In this document: in pieces, positions 17,293 to 25,475 of the stretch
How positions within the stretch are numbered: the stretch's first letter is position 1
How the letters are laid out: each line of letters begins with the position of its first letter
Position numbers and translations under genes: made by a program
The notes under the pieces: model-generated
The model's database searches: none
Told to the model about the DNA's origin: nothing
What the model saw: the letters and a program-made list of their open reading frames with translations, nothing else
DNA from: Lachnospiraceae bacterium
Lineage (GTDB): Bacteria; Bacillota; Clostridia; Lachnospirales; Lachnospiraceae
DNA: 64,000 nt
Assembly: GCA_015057025.1 (NCBI GenBank)
Contig: SVFD01000001.1
Location: 558,001-622,000 of the forward strand
Direction of reading: 5' to 3'

Positions 17293-20124
17293 ATGCTTTT
17301 TTTTATAAAAAATAAAACTTTAATAACGATAATATCGACAATTTTTCCCCCTGGATTGATTATTTGGTTAATAATTGCAAGCTTTTTTGAAATAGATAAT
17401 AAAATATCGATAACGGATATAGTTGCCTTAGTATTATCTGTATTGACAATTATTATAACGTTTAAAATTTATCTTGAGCAAAGAAACGACAACGATAACA
17501 TACGTTTTACAGGATCCTATAATAAAATTTATAAAGAAATCTTTTCGATGCGAAAAGACGTAACGAATATATTAAAAATTTCAAAACAATATGAATTTTA
17601 CTATGAACTTGACACAATTAAGTCTCATATTGAAATTGAAGAAAAAGTGCTAGACCATTTAACAAGAATAGAAAATTTCTTCACTTTAGTAGGGAATAAT
17701 AAAAAAGTAACGAAGACATTTGAAAAATTAACATCATATGCCTTTTATCAGCGTATTATTGCATTTTATCCCTACATACTATACGTCAGAAAAAATAATG
17801 AGAATATGTTTACTCAGATCGTAGAGGTAATAAATTTAATGGAAAAAATGCAGAAAATCAAAAGCAGAATACAATTAGAAAAAAACAAATGTTATATAGG
17901 AATACGTGAATCAGACATATTATACACTTCAAATTATTTCAAGAAAAGTGTATGCATTTTTTCACAAAATGTAAGAAAAGATGATTTTTCCGTAAGACCT
18001 AATCAAAATATTCCTAATAAAGAAACTATTCTCTATTATAATAAAGGATTAGATACAATAAAGAGTAAAGGCAATAAATATGTATTCTATAATCAAAATG
18101 AAGCATACAATTTTCCACCACATATTTTAGCCCAAACTATATGTCTTAATAAATTAGAACTTCTTTCTTTTTTAAATAATAAATTATCAGTTAAAGAATG
18201 GCTTGCTCAAAATAATGTACCTATTATACCTTATGAAACATTTTTAGGAAAAGATATCCTATTATCAAAATTATCAGACAGTTTTTCAAAAGCGGAAGAA
18301 TTCGTTGTACAATCATACCATGGTGGCGGAGGTATCGGAACCTTTCTTTTTAATCATTCAACCAGTTATAATGTGAGAAGACAAATAAATATGCTACAAC
18401 AATATATAGTTTCTCCCTATATACCAAGCATTTCTGCCAATACGCATATTTTTATATCAGATAAGCAGATCATATTGTCACCTGCGTCAATACAAATTAT
18501 CGAACTACACAATAATCAATTATGTTATAGAGGGTGTGACTATATTGCCTTTAGAACGCTACCAAATTCTATTAAAGAAAAAATTAAGGATGAAAGTCTT
18601 AGTGTTGCACAGTTGTTGTTAGAAAAAGGCTATCGTGGTATTGCCGGTATAGATTTTATTATTGATAAAGAGGATAATGTATATGTTTCAGAAATTAATC
18701 CCAGATTTCAAGCATCTACAATCTTACTGGATAAATATTTGTCAAAAAACAAAAAAACTCCCGAGGCAAAAAGTACACTTGAGATAAATGAAATGGCTTT
18801 CTTAGGAGGAATGATTTCTACCCTATGTTTTACAGATGAAATAAATTTGAGTTGCTATTATTATTATAAAGACGAGTTTGATGTAAAAGAGTATAAAAAC
18901 AAATTTGAAATCTTTGAAAGGAATAATTGTGAAATATTAGCAGACGGAGTTATAGAAGATATGAATTTGAATAAAATAGGTGATAATTCATATTTATATC
19001 GTGTTGTTTTTCCTCATGCAATATGTGCTATATCTCCTGATAAGGACCTTTGGATTCATAATAATATTCAAATTGGTCCCAAACCTAAAGATACTATATC
19101 ATTAAAGATTGCATTATTAAATCAAGGTGTACGTTTGGATAGTACTTTCCAAAATGTAAAAAACGGAGTTTACAATTCTATTGATATAAAATTACTTGAG
19201 AACTCTATATATGATTCAATAAATATAAATTGCGCATATAATATTCATCATTCAAATTATAGTCCTTTTTATATAAAAAATCAGAATGGAATAGCAAAAC
19301 TTTTCTATAATTATGATAACTTATGCGACGTATTGATTGAAACAAATTCCTTGGAACAATTTACTGAAACTGAGCGTGAAATCTTATATCTGGCAACAGA
19401 TCGTTTACGAATTAATATAATATCAGGGTGTGAGAATAAAAATATTGGTCAAGGATGCAAATTTTGCAATGTATCAATATCAAATAAAACATTTACATAT
19501 AAACAAATTATTGACGCTTTAGAACATTTAAAAACAACCCAAAAGACATTTGAACATATTATGCTTGGCGGCGGAAGTCGTTTAGATGCTGGCGGTTGGA
19601 AATTAATCATACAAATATGTAATTATTTGAAAAATGATGAATATTATAGAAATAAACCGCTTTCTCTGATGTCAATGTTACCTTCAGAGGCAATCCTCAA
19701 TAAACTAAAAGAAGCCGGTATTGAAGAAGTTGCTTTTAACATTGAAGTTGCAAATGAAAGACTCGCGAAATGTTTAATGCCCGCAAAACATAAAGAAGGC
19801 AAGGAGGCATATTATAATATATTAAATAAATCAGTAAATATTTTCGGAGAGGGCAATGTTCGCTCAGCATTAATTGTAGGATTAGACCAAAAAGAGGAAT
19901 TATATAATGAAATATTAACGTTAGCTGATATGAATGTTATACCTTGTTTATCCGCATTGCGAATTCTTCCCGGTTCTTCAATGGAAAATGCACTTCCGCC
20001 AAGTAATGAATATCTCATAGATGTATATAATCATAGTTGTGCTCTATTAAAAGAACTTGGCGGAAGCATAAAAGATCTTGGTCCGAAGTGTAACAGTTGT
20101 CGAAATAACATGTTACATTTATAA
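17293..20124 (+). CDS. Membrane-anchored ATP-grasp / radical-SAM fusion protein
   Basis: I choose ATG 17293 (GAAGAAGG upstream) over an in-frame TTG at 17218, whose reading would run through the inverted repeat; this gives 943 residues. Two N-terminal transmembrane helices (about 10-60) lead into a helical domain. An ATP-grasp ligase domain follows (about 240-490: SYHGGGGIGTF, GIAGIDF, SEINPRFQAST). After a connecting region comes a radical-SAM domain (about 700-900) with Cys713-x8-Cys722-x2-Cys725 as likely 4Fe-4S ligands and LGGGSR as a SAM-binding block. The cluster spacing differs from the classical CX3CX2C. A second pair, Cys933/Cys936, is at the C-terminus. ATP-grasp enzymes join a carboxylate to an amine; radical-SAM enzymes rearrange or functionalise unreactive carbons. 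The combined substrate is unknown. The gene is visibly more AT-rich than its neighbours. Confidence 0.8.
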   Translation: MLFFIKNKTLITIISTIFPPGLIIWLIIASFFEIDNKISITDIVALVLSVLTIIITFKIYLEQRNDNDNIRFTGSYNKIYKEIFSMRKDVTNILKISKQYEFYYELDTIKSHIEIEEKVLDHLTRIENFFTLVGNNKKVTKTFEKLTSYAFYQRIIAFYPYILYVRKNNENMFTQIVEVINLMEKMQKIKSRIQLEKNKCYIGIRESDILYTSNYFKKSVCIFSQNVRKDDFSVRPNQNIPNKETILYYNKGLDTIKSKGNKYVFYNQNEAYNFPPHILAQTICLNKLELLSFLNNKLSVKEWLAQNNVPIIPYETFLGKDILLSKLSDSFSKAEEFVVQSYHGGGGIGTFLFNHSTSYNVRRQINMLQQYIVSPYIPSISANTHIFISDKQIILSPASIQIIELHNNQLCYRGCDYIAFRTLPNSIKEKIKDESLSVAQLLLEKGYRGIAGIDFIIDKEDNVYVSEINPRFQASTILLDKYLSKNKKTPEAKSTLEINEMAFLGGMISTLCFTDEINLSCYYYYKDEFDVKEYKNKFEIFERNNCEILADGVIEDMNLNKIGDNSYLYRVVFPHAICAISPDKDLWIHNNIQIGPKPKDTISLKIALLNQGVRLDSTFQNVKNGVYNSIDIKLLENSIYDSININCAYNIHHSNYSPFYIKNQNGIAKLFYNYDNLCDVLIETNSLEQFTETEREILYLATDRLRINIISGCENKNIGQGCKFCNVSISNKTFTYKQIIDALEHLKTTQKTFEHIMLGGGSRLDAGGWKLIIQICNYLKNDEYYRNKPLSLMSMLPSEAILNKLKEAGIEEVAFNIEVANERLAKCLMPAKHKEGKEAYYNILNKSVNIFGEGNVRSALIVGLDQKEELYNEILTLADMNVIPCLSALRILPGSSMENALPPSNEYLIDVYNHSCALLKELGGSIKDLGPKCNSCRNNMLHL

Positions 20125-20129
20125 AAATC

Positions 20130-21614
20130 TTATTTAATATTTTTCTTTCTAAAAATTATAATATCTTTATCATAAAATGAATCAATATCAGTTTTTAATT
20201 GTTGAGTAATGTCTTCAATATATTGATTCATTTTTTTGTTTGAATATTTATCTTTAGTATTCATTAATTGTTCTTTACATAAGTTAATTCGTGCATCAGT
20301 ATACATTTTAAACATATCTTGCGCTGCTTCTTCATATTGTTGAATGTAGGTAGATTCTTTTTTCTTTTTATCAATTGAATCTATAATTTTCCAAATAAAA
20401 TCACTTATAGTTGCTACGCTTGCTATACCGCAGAATACATCAATAACAATTTCAAAAGGAGAATGGTTTGATAACGCAACGCGAAAACCTGTTTGTCCTA
20501 ATTCAACTCGCGAAAGTTTTTCATTTAGCACATTGCATAGTTCGTTAACATATTTAACACCATCCCTATTTTTCTTACAAATATTTGTTCTTACTTTTAT
20601 TTTAAGATTAATTGAATTACTGTTTCCGGATAACAACATTTCTCTTATCTCACCATAATACAACAAGCTATTGTTAATATTATCAATAGGCAAGTCTTTG
20701 CCGGTAATATAAAGGTCCATTTCCTTTAATATTTTTTGTGTTATGACTTCGTCCAATAATTCAAATCTCTGTGCTAATCGACAGAAGTAACGAATCAATC
20801 GAAAATCTTTTTTCGCAATTGATTTGTTAATGCCCATTAGAAGTGTCTCTTTGGCGGCAGATATTTCACCTTGTATAATTTGTAAATTACATATAGGAAA
20901 ATATTCTTCTTGTCCGTAATAATACGGAATAAGGGTATTTATCTGTCGAAGGTATTCTGCTTTGGTAATGGTTTTCTTCTGGGTTTTAAAATATATAGCG
21001 TCATCGTTATCAAAGCAGTTTGCTATTCCAATAACATATGCAGCTTGATAAAAGGGAAAAGAGACATTCTCAAATGAACTTTTAAATAATTCGATAAATT
21101 CTACATTTACATGTCCTAAATCAACATTTTTTAAGGTTGTATTATTTATCTTAATCCCCTCTAATGTACAGCTACTAAATACACAATTATTAATTGTACT
21201 TTTTAAAAAGAGCGCATTAAGAAAACTACTATTTTTGAAAATTATATTTTCAATATTGCATTTTATAAAATTACTTTGACTATAATTATTTCCGCTAAAA
21301 TATGTATTTTCTTCACAGCATATATTGGAATTGTTAAAAGTGCAATTTACAAAACCATTGCCGTTTACTTGACAATTCAAAAAATCGATATTATTAAAAC
21401 ATGATCCTACAAAAGCATTTTCATATAATTTATTATTTTCAAAAATATAGTTTATAAAAGTACTTCTTTTTAAACTTTCATTCAGATAGTTTGCCGTATT
21501 TATTTCCCTCTTTTGATAATTACCGATAAACTTATTGTTATTTACTTTTTCGTCAGGATAATTTTCCCATAATTTACTTGTTGCCTGTTTTATTGCTTCT
21601 TCTGTATAATACAT
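20130..21614 (-). CDS. Pentapeptide-repeat protein with C-terminal membrane-associated domain
   Basis: The start is ATG 21614, with GGAGG 5 bases upstream; an in-frame ATG at 21626 overlaps that site and lacks its own. The protein has about 494 residues. From about 25 to 190 it carries degenerate pentapeptide repeats (units such as FINYIFENNKLYENAF and SNFIKCNIENIIF), which fold as a right-handed beta-helix. A middle helical region follows, then a segment IVIDVFCGIASVATISDF (about 405) hydrophobic enough to contact a membrane, and a charged coiled tail. It converges on the ATP-grasp/radical-SAM gene with 5 bases between stops. The gene is AT-rich like its neighbour. Function unknown. Confidence 0.75.
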   Translation of the reverse strand: MYYTEEAIKQATSKLWENYPDEKVNNNKFIGNYQKREINTANYLNESLKRSTFINYIFENNKLYENAFVGSCFNNIDFLNCQVNGNGFVNCTFNNSNICCEENTYFSGNNYSQSNFIKCNIENIIFKNSSFLNALFLKSTINNCVFSSCTLEGIKINNTTLKNVDLGHVNVEFIELFKSSFENVSFPFYQAAYVIGIANCFDNDDAIYFKTQKKTITKAEYLRQINTLIPYYYGQEEYFPICNLQIIQGEISAAKETLLMGINKSIAKKDFRLIRYFCRLAQRFELLDEVITQKILKEMDLYITGKDLPIDNINNSLLYYGEIREMLLSGNSNSINLKIKVRTNICKKNRDGVKYVNELCNVLNEKLSRVELGQTGFRVALSNHSPFEIVIDVFCGIASVATISDFIWKIIDSIDKKKKESTYIQQYEEAAQDMFKMYTDARINLCKEQLMNTKDKYSNKKMNQYIEDITQQLKTDIDSFYDKDIIIFRKKNIK

Positions 21615-21657
21615 ATTTTCCTCCATTTATTATTTATAAGTCTCTTACAATTTAGTG

Positions 21658-21682
21658 AAAGATAATCCTCTATTATCCGTAC
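21658..21682 (-). repeat. Right copy of 25-bp perfect inverted repeat
   Basis: Reverse complement of 17246-17270 without a mismatch, reading from AAAGAT to CCGTAC on the plus strand. It lies 44 bases upstream of the pentapeptide-repeat start codon and directly beside the terminator at 21684. Confidence 0.92.
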
Positions 21683-21683
21683 A

Positions 21684-21709
21684 AAAAGGCACCTTTCCAG
21701 GTGCCTTTT
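21684..21709 (-). terminator. Terminator of the recombinase gene, abutting the inverted repeat
   Basis: A perfect 11-bp stem (AAAAGGCACCT / AGGTGCCTTTT) with loop TTCC. It stands about 80 bases past the recombinase stop, and its arm ends in T residues in both directions. It should stop leftward readthrough into the cassette and rightward transcripts leaving it. Confidence 0.85.
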
Positions 21710-21790
21710 CCTCTCAACCAACATATTCTTTTTATCCCGTATGCCTACTTCCACATCCCCTTTCCTTCATTTACATATTAATCATCCCCC

Positions 21791-22711
21791 TCACACCCTA
21801 AAATCCTTCCTCGGATGCTTCGTCGTCAAAATATCCCTCTGTTTTGCCATTGCCACATGGGTATAAATCTCCGTAATATGGATAGAACTGTGTCCCAGCA
21901 TTTCCTGGATGTAGCGGATATCCACGTCCGCCTCTAAGAGGCTGGTGGCAAAAGTGTGCCGGAACATGTGGGGCGTGATGTGTAAGTCGATGGAGGCAAG
22001 GGCAGAGTACTTGCGTATCATGCGGCGGACGGTCTGGTCGGAGAGTGGGCGCATGGATTGGTTTACGAAGAAGTGTCCGCAGGCGTCAATTTCTTCGCTG
22101 AAGGCATTACAGTATTCGAGAAGAATCTGATAAACGGCATCGTTTCCAATCTGGATATGACGTTCCTTGGACCCTTTTCCGAAGATTAGGATGTTGCGGC
22201 TTGTAAGATTCACGTCTTCTCTTTTGAGGGAGCAAAGCTCGGAAATACGCATGCCGGTGGCAAAGAGCAGTTCAACAACAGCAACATCCCGCAGGCAGTT
22301 TTTCTTTCGGAAAGTGGTGGTGGCATGGGCATATTCTTTATACATGATAACAAGAAGCTGTTCCATGGTCTGCAAAGGGATAGTTTTGGGGAGGATAATC
22401 GGCTCGCGGAACTTAATATGTATTTTATTAAAAGGATTGATTTCAATATAATTCCGGTACTCCAAATAGTGGAAAAAAGCCTTCAGGGAAGCAATTTTTC
22501 GCTTTGCGGTTTTGGGCTTATAAGTAAGATGCAGTGTCTTAATATATTCTTCTAAAAGGGTAGGAGTGATACTGAGAATATTTTCTGCACGGACAGTATC
22601 AGAGAATTGACGCAAGTCAATGCGGTATGCCTTTAGGGTTTTGGGGTCTAAGCGTTTCTGGTATTGACAGAACTCCAAATATTCGATGGTTATCTTTTGC
22701 AAATGATTCAT
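21791..22711 (-). CDS. Tyrosine recombinase (XerC/D, RecV-like)
   Basis: The ATG at 22711 has AAAGGAG 9-10 bases upstream and gives 306 residues, the usual size. The N-terminal SAM-like DNA-binding domain (about 1-90) is followed by the catalytic domain with the full set: Arg155 (ATGMRISEL), Lys182 (GKGSKER), His248 and Arg251 (HMFRH), His274 (LGHSS) and the nucleophile Tyr283 (IYTHV). The enzyme should cut and rejoin DNA at paired sites. Its position next to a perfect inverted repeat suggests it inverts the 17246-21682 segment, as RecV-type enzymes do in Clostridioides. A longer open frame upstream (to 23335) is antisense to the gene at 22850 and is not used. Confidence 0.9.
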   Translation of the reverse strand: MNHLQKITIEYLEFCQYQKRLDPKTLKAYRIDLRQFSDTVRAENILSITPTLLEEYIKTLHLTYKPKTAKRKIASLKAFFHYLEYRNYIEINPFNKIHIKFREPIILPKTIPLQTMEQLLVIMYKEYAHATTTFRKKNCLRDVAVVELLFATGMRISELCSLKREDVNLTSRNILIFGKGSKERHIQIGNDAVYQILLEYCNAFSEEIDACGHFFVNQSMRPLSDQTVRRMIRKYSALASIDLHITPHMFRHTFATSLLEADVDIRYIQEMLGHSSIHITEIYTHVAMAKQRDILTTKHPRKDFRV

Positions 22712-22739
22712 ATGGGTGCGCTCCTTTGTGTTTTTGCCT

Positions 22740-22767
22740 ATTGTAACAGATTTTACAAAGAAGCCAA
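22740..22767 (-). promoter_or_regulatory. Putative sigma-A promoter of the recombinase gene
   Basis: On the minus strand TTGGCT, 16 bases, TACAAT, about 30 bases before the start codon. A plausible vegetative promoter by pattern only. Confidence 0.5.
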
Positions 22768-22790
22768 TAACAAATGCATGCCTTGGAATA

Positions 22791-22818
22791 TTGCCATTTG
22801 GGATAAAAGGTATATAAT
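22791..22818 (+). promoter_or_regulatory. Putative sigma-A promoter for the 22850 gene
   Basis: TTGCCA, 16 bases, TATAAT, followed by GAAAGGA and the start codon at 22850. The spacing and the exact -10 box make this a good candidate. Confidence 0.65.
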
Positions 22819-22849
22819 AAAAGCAAATCACTGAAAGGAATACCCACTG

Positions 22850-23329
22850 ATGAAAAAGAAACTCACGCTTGGATTCAGAATATTCTACATAACCTTGTTT
22901 GCGGCAATTCTGTTTGCGGCGATTTGGTTTCTGTTGCCAAGAATACATGGTGAAGTCACAGCTACCATTAATGGTACAAGTTACGTGCCGGATAGCATAA
23001 GCTGCAAATATGAGGTTGCAGAAGATGAATTGAAGGTAGTTTCTTTTAAAACAGACGAAGGACTTAAGTTTTTTAATCATGGATTTGCAAAAGATTGTTT
23101 TGAGTATACTTTTTACATCAGTGATGAGGAACTCGATACAGAGGTAACGATTTTTTATATTAAAGGAAGAAACCGGTCTTTTAGAAACTTGGATATAGAA
23201 GTGGATATTTATGAAGAGGGAGATGCGTGGTGTGCTGATGTGACGGTGGATAAGGCCGGGCAACTGTATCAGGAGTCCTTTTATGATATCGAGAAGAGTG
23301 GTATTGAGATGAGGGTAAGTGATATATAG
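22850..23329 (+). CDS. Small membrane-anchored protein of unknown function
   Basis: A 159-residue protein with one N-terminal transmembrane segment (about 8-30, ending LLPRIHGEV) and an extracytoplasmic beta-rich domain with two Cys residues near the middle (ISCKYEV and AKDCFEY) and one near the end. It has its own promoter and a terminator at 23356. A long antisense frame runs through it but has no ribosome binding site here. I do not recognise the family. Confidence 0.72.
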   Translation: MKKKLTLGFRIFYITLFAAILFAAIWFLLPRIHGEVTATINGTSYVPDSISCKYEVAEDELKVVSFKTDEGLKFFNHGFAKDCFEYTFYISDEELDTEVTIFYIKGRNRSFRNLDIEVDIYEEGDAWCADVTVDKAGQLYQESFYDIEKSGIEMRVSDI

Positions 23330-23355
23330 GAGCATTCGTAAGGGAAAATAAAAGT

Positions 23356-23387
23356 TAAGGGAACTTTACAATCACGTAAAGTTCCCT
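23356..23387. terminator. Bidirectional terminator between convergent genes
   Basis: A perfect 13-bp stem starting AAGGGAACTTTAC with a 6-base loop, flanked by A and T runs on opposite sides. It serves the 22850 gene and the oppositely oriented gene ending at 23399. Confidence 0.88.
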
Positions 23388-23398
23388 TTTACTACTTC

Positions 23399-24658
23399 TC
23401 ACGGCTCCGATATCCCCGTCACTCCAACATAAATATTAGAAATGGAATACCAGGTAGCAAAGTTAGTAATGCCCGTAGGTTCAAGATTAAAAATCTGCTG
23501 AAAGCTTCTTACTGCTTCCGCTGTTCCGGGACCGTAGACACCGTCTTCCGCAACTCCGGGAAGTGCCGGGTAATTCTGTTTAATACGATTTAACTGTTGT
23601 TGAAGTTGTAACACTTTACTTCCTCTGGAGCCTATGGTTAAATCATAGCCGGGCCAGGAAGCTGGCACCCCATCAATCTGTTCAGCTGTATTGATAAACA
23701 TATCATTTCCGTAATAATAACGGATAATATCAATGGCAGAATAGCCTTCTTCACCTAAGTACATGGAACCCCATTGACTCAGGCCGTTGCAGGTGGTACG
23801 ACGCCCGTCGCAGTAGGAGGTAAAAATGGGTTGTCGTACACCGGGACGTGATAAGTAGTTATTGAAAATTGAGTCCACGATGCGGTCAATATTGGCATAA
23901 ATATTTCGGCCGTAAATAAATTTCTGGTCATAGGCGGTAGAAGAAGTAATGGTAAAAGAGTATCCACGGTTTCTATACCACTCCGTATATACGCGATTTA
24001 GCGTAAAACTCATAATCGCCAATGTGTTAGCATAAATTGTGCTTTCCGGCCAGGTGGGAAAAATTTCGCTGCTGACCACGTTCTTAATATAATCACGATA
24101 AGGGACATAATAATTTGGGGCGGTATTATCATTAGGCACTCCGTCGTGAACAATGATAGTTTCGGGAATTACCACTCTGGATAAAACAATTTCGCCGCTT
24201 TCATCTATGGGTTTAATTTCTTCTTCAGGTATTTTGGCAGGATAATCGCCCACCAGAGTATGTATCGGAATATTAATGGTTCCGGCACCTGTGCCGAATC
24301 GGACAGGAACTAATGCGGCGGGTTGAATGGAAGTTTCATCTGCCAACATTTCAGAGCCGTTGATGGTCAGCGGTTCATAACCGTCAGCAAGAATGATAAA
24401 ACGGTATTGTGAAAACGGTTGCGGACTGTCTGCATTTAAGGAATAGGACAGGGGCGGAGTGGGAAGCGTAATCGCTTCGGTCTGTCCTGATGAGTTTGTA
24501 ACTAATGTATAAAGCAGATTATCGGGTTCTTCTGACGAAAATACCTGAATCTGAGCATTGGGTATGGGAATAGTGGTAGATACCCTTGTAACAAAGAAAA
24601 CAAGTCTTCCGGAGTTTGTGCTTGTTTCGGGAGTCATAATATCCATGAGTAACCTCAT
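23399..24658 (-). CDS. SpoIID-like protein with peptidoglycan-binding domain
   Basis: This 419-residue protein has an N-terminal beta-rich domain (about 15-125, FFVTRVSTTIPIPNAQIQVF, like a carboxypeptidase-regulatory fold). A SpoIID-like domain follows (about 185-325: YVPYRDYIKNVVSSE, TSYCDGRRTTCNGLSQWGS, YYYGNDM). The C-terminal PG_binding_1 domain spans about 338-412 (GSRGSKVLQLQQQLN, DGVYGPGTAEAVRSFQ). SpoIID is a lytic transglycosylase that acts on denuded glycan. No signal peptide is visible. An alternative start at 24646 also has a ribosome binding site. A role in wall remodelling or spore formation is inferred from the domains. Confidence 0.85.
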   Translation of the reverse strand: MRLLMDIMTPETSTNSGRLVFFVTRVSTTIPIPNAQIQVFSSEEPDNLLYTLVTNSSGQTEAITLPTPPLSYSLNADSPQPFSQYRFIILADGYEPLTINGSEMLADETSIQPAALVPVRFGTGAGTINIPIHTLVGDYPAKIPEEEIKPIDESGEIVLSRVVIPETIIVHDGVPNDNTAPNYYVPYRDYIKNVVSSEIFPTWPESTIYANTLAIMSFTLNRVYTEWYRNRGYSFTITSSTAYDQKFIYGRNIYANIDRIVDSIFNNYLSRPGVRQPIFTSYCDGRRTTCNGLSQWGSMYLGEEGYSAIDIIRYYYGNDMFINTAEQIDGVPASWPGYDLTIGSRGSKVLQLQQQLNRIKQNYPALPGVAEDGVYGPGTAEAVRSFQQIFNLEPTGITNFATWYSISNIYVGVTGISEP

Positions 24659-24682
24659 AAGTTTCCTTGGAAAAAGATATGC

Positions 24683-24714
24683 AAAAAGACGCTTTGATAT
24701 GTATCAAAGCGTCT
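24683..24714 (-). terminator. Terminator after the LSDY-motif gene
   Basis: A perfect 12-bp stem (AGACGCTTTGAT / ATCAAAGCGTCT) with a 4-base loop and a T5 run on the minus strand, 21 bases past the stop of the gene at 24735. Confidence 0.88.
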
Positions 24715-24734
24715 GAAAATTCATTTGTATATTA

Positions 24735-25235
24735 TTAAACTATATAATCAAAAGAAGGTGTAGCCATGTTTTTAATTACACCGCCCATATTTGTATAACT
24801 TACGGTACGATTTCTTTTCATAAGATCCGATAAAACATCGGTTTTCTTTGCGGTATCGTTTGTATCAGATTCTGCTTTCTTGTCAGCAGTAGCAGTTTCT
24901 GTTTTCTCTACTACCTTACCGTCTTCTGTTTCGGCAACTACCTTATCAGTTTCTTCCTTGGCAGGTGTTCTGGAAGCTTTCAGCTTCTCTAAAATATCTG
25001 CAGAAGACTTGGAAGTGTCTTCATCACTGCCTACTGTATCATAATATGCAGACATCAGCTTGTTATAGCTTCCCGATTTGATTAAAGAATAATCTGAGAG
25101 GGAAGAGTACATTCCGCTTGAAGAACCACCTAAAATATTGCTTGTTAAGGAAGCCATGGATGACGAACCATAACTGTTTGTGTTGTACATATTCTGAAAT
25201 AAAGATGAAGCATTATATAAACCACCGATATTCAT
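24735..25235 (-). CDS. Small LSDY/GSY-motif protein
   Basis: The ATG at 25235 has GGGAGGCG upstream, giving 166 residues. The N-terminal third is Ser/Gly/Asn/Met-rich (NMYNTNSYGSSSM) and ends in LSDY-SLIK-SGSY-NKLM-SAYY. The same block is found in the FliD-C-like protein at 51634. The middle is low-complexity Lys/Glu/Thr/Ala; the tail is MGGVIKNMATPSFDYIV. No signal peptide or transmembrane segment is seen. The shared motif links it to the flagellum-flavoured cluster of this window. Confidence 0.75.
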   Translation of the reverse strand: MNIGGLYNASSLFQNMYNTNSYGSSSMASLTSNILGGSSSGMYSSLSDYSLIKSGSYNKLMSAYYDTVGSDEDTSKSSADILEKLKASRTPAKEETDKVVAETEDGKVVEKTETATADKKAESDTNDTAKKTDVLSDLMKRNRTVSYTNMGGVIKNMATPSFDYIV

Positions 25236-25299
25236 TTGTTCGCCTCCCTTCCTGAAATATATGCATAGTCTAATCACATTATTACATATTCCTATGCTA

Positions 25300-25328
25300 A
25301 TTATAATACAGTTTCGGCAATACTGCAA
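25300..25328 (-). promoter_or_regulatory. Putative sigma-A promoter of the LSDY-motif gene
   Basis: Minus strand TTGCAG, 17 bases, TATAAT, about 65 bases before the start codon at 25235. Confidence 0.68.
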
Positions 25329-25384
25329 GGCTTTTCACCATAAAAAATATAATAACTAAATATAGTATTTTTTTGCTGGTTTTA

Positions 25385-25414
25385 TTGCTTTACACCCACA
25401 AATAGTGCTATAAT
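25385..25414 (+). promoter_or_regulatory. Putative promoter of the DUF5717 operon
   Basis: An exact TATAAT at 25409-25414 preceded at 18 bases by TTGCTT. About 60 bases lie between the -10 box and the start codon at 25476. Confidence 0.55.
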
Positions 25415-25475
25415 GTATGAGTTGAATTAGGATAGGTGTACTATGCCTAAATACGGATGAAAAGAGGTGAGCAAT

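Larger units (their letters stand above)
17246..21682. other. Candidate invertible DNA cassette
   Basis: Two convergent genes fill the segment, their stop codons 5 bases apart. Each begins just inside one copy of a perfect 25-bp inverted repeat. A tyrosine recombinase gene lies next to the right repeat. Inversion would exchange which gene faces the T7SS effector operon on the left and which faces the terminator on the right. The repeats and layout are seen; inversion and expression switching are inferred. Confidence 0.72.

Noticed and set aside
17246-21682. Reading the 25-bp inverted repeats as insertion-sequence termini
   Set aside because: No transposase lies inside, no flanking target duplication was noticed, and a tyrosine recombinase is adjacent instead.
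22712-23335. An upstream extension of the recombinase frame by about 200 codons
   Set aside because: It is antisense to the gene at 22850, which has its own promoter, ribosome binding site and terminator. The internal start at 22711 has a good ribosome binding site and gives the normal recombinase length.
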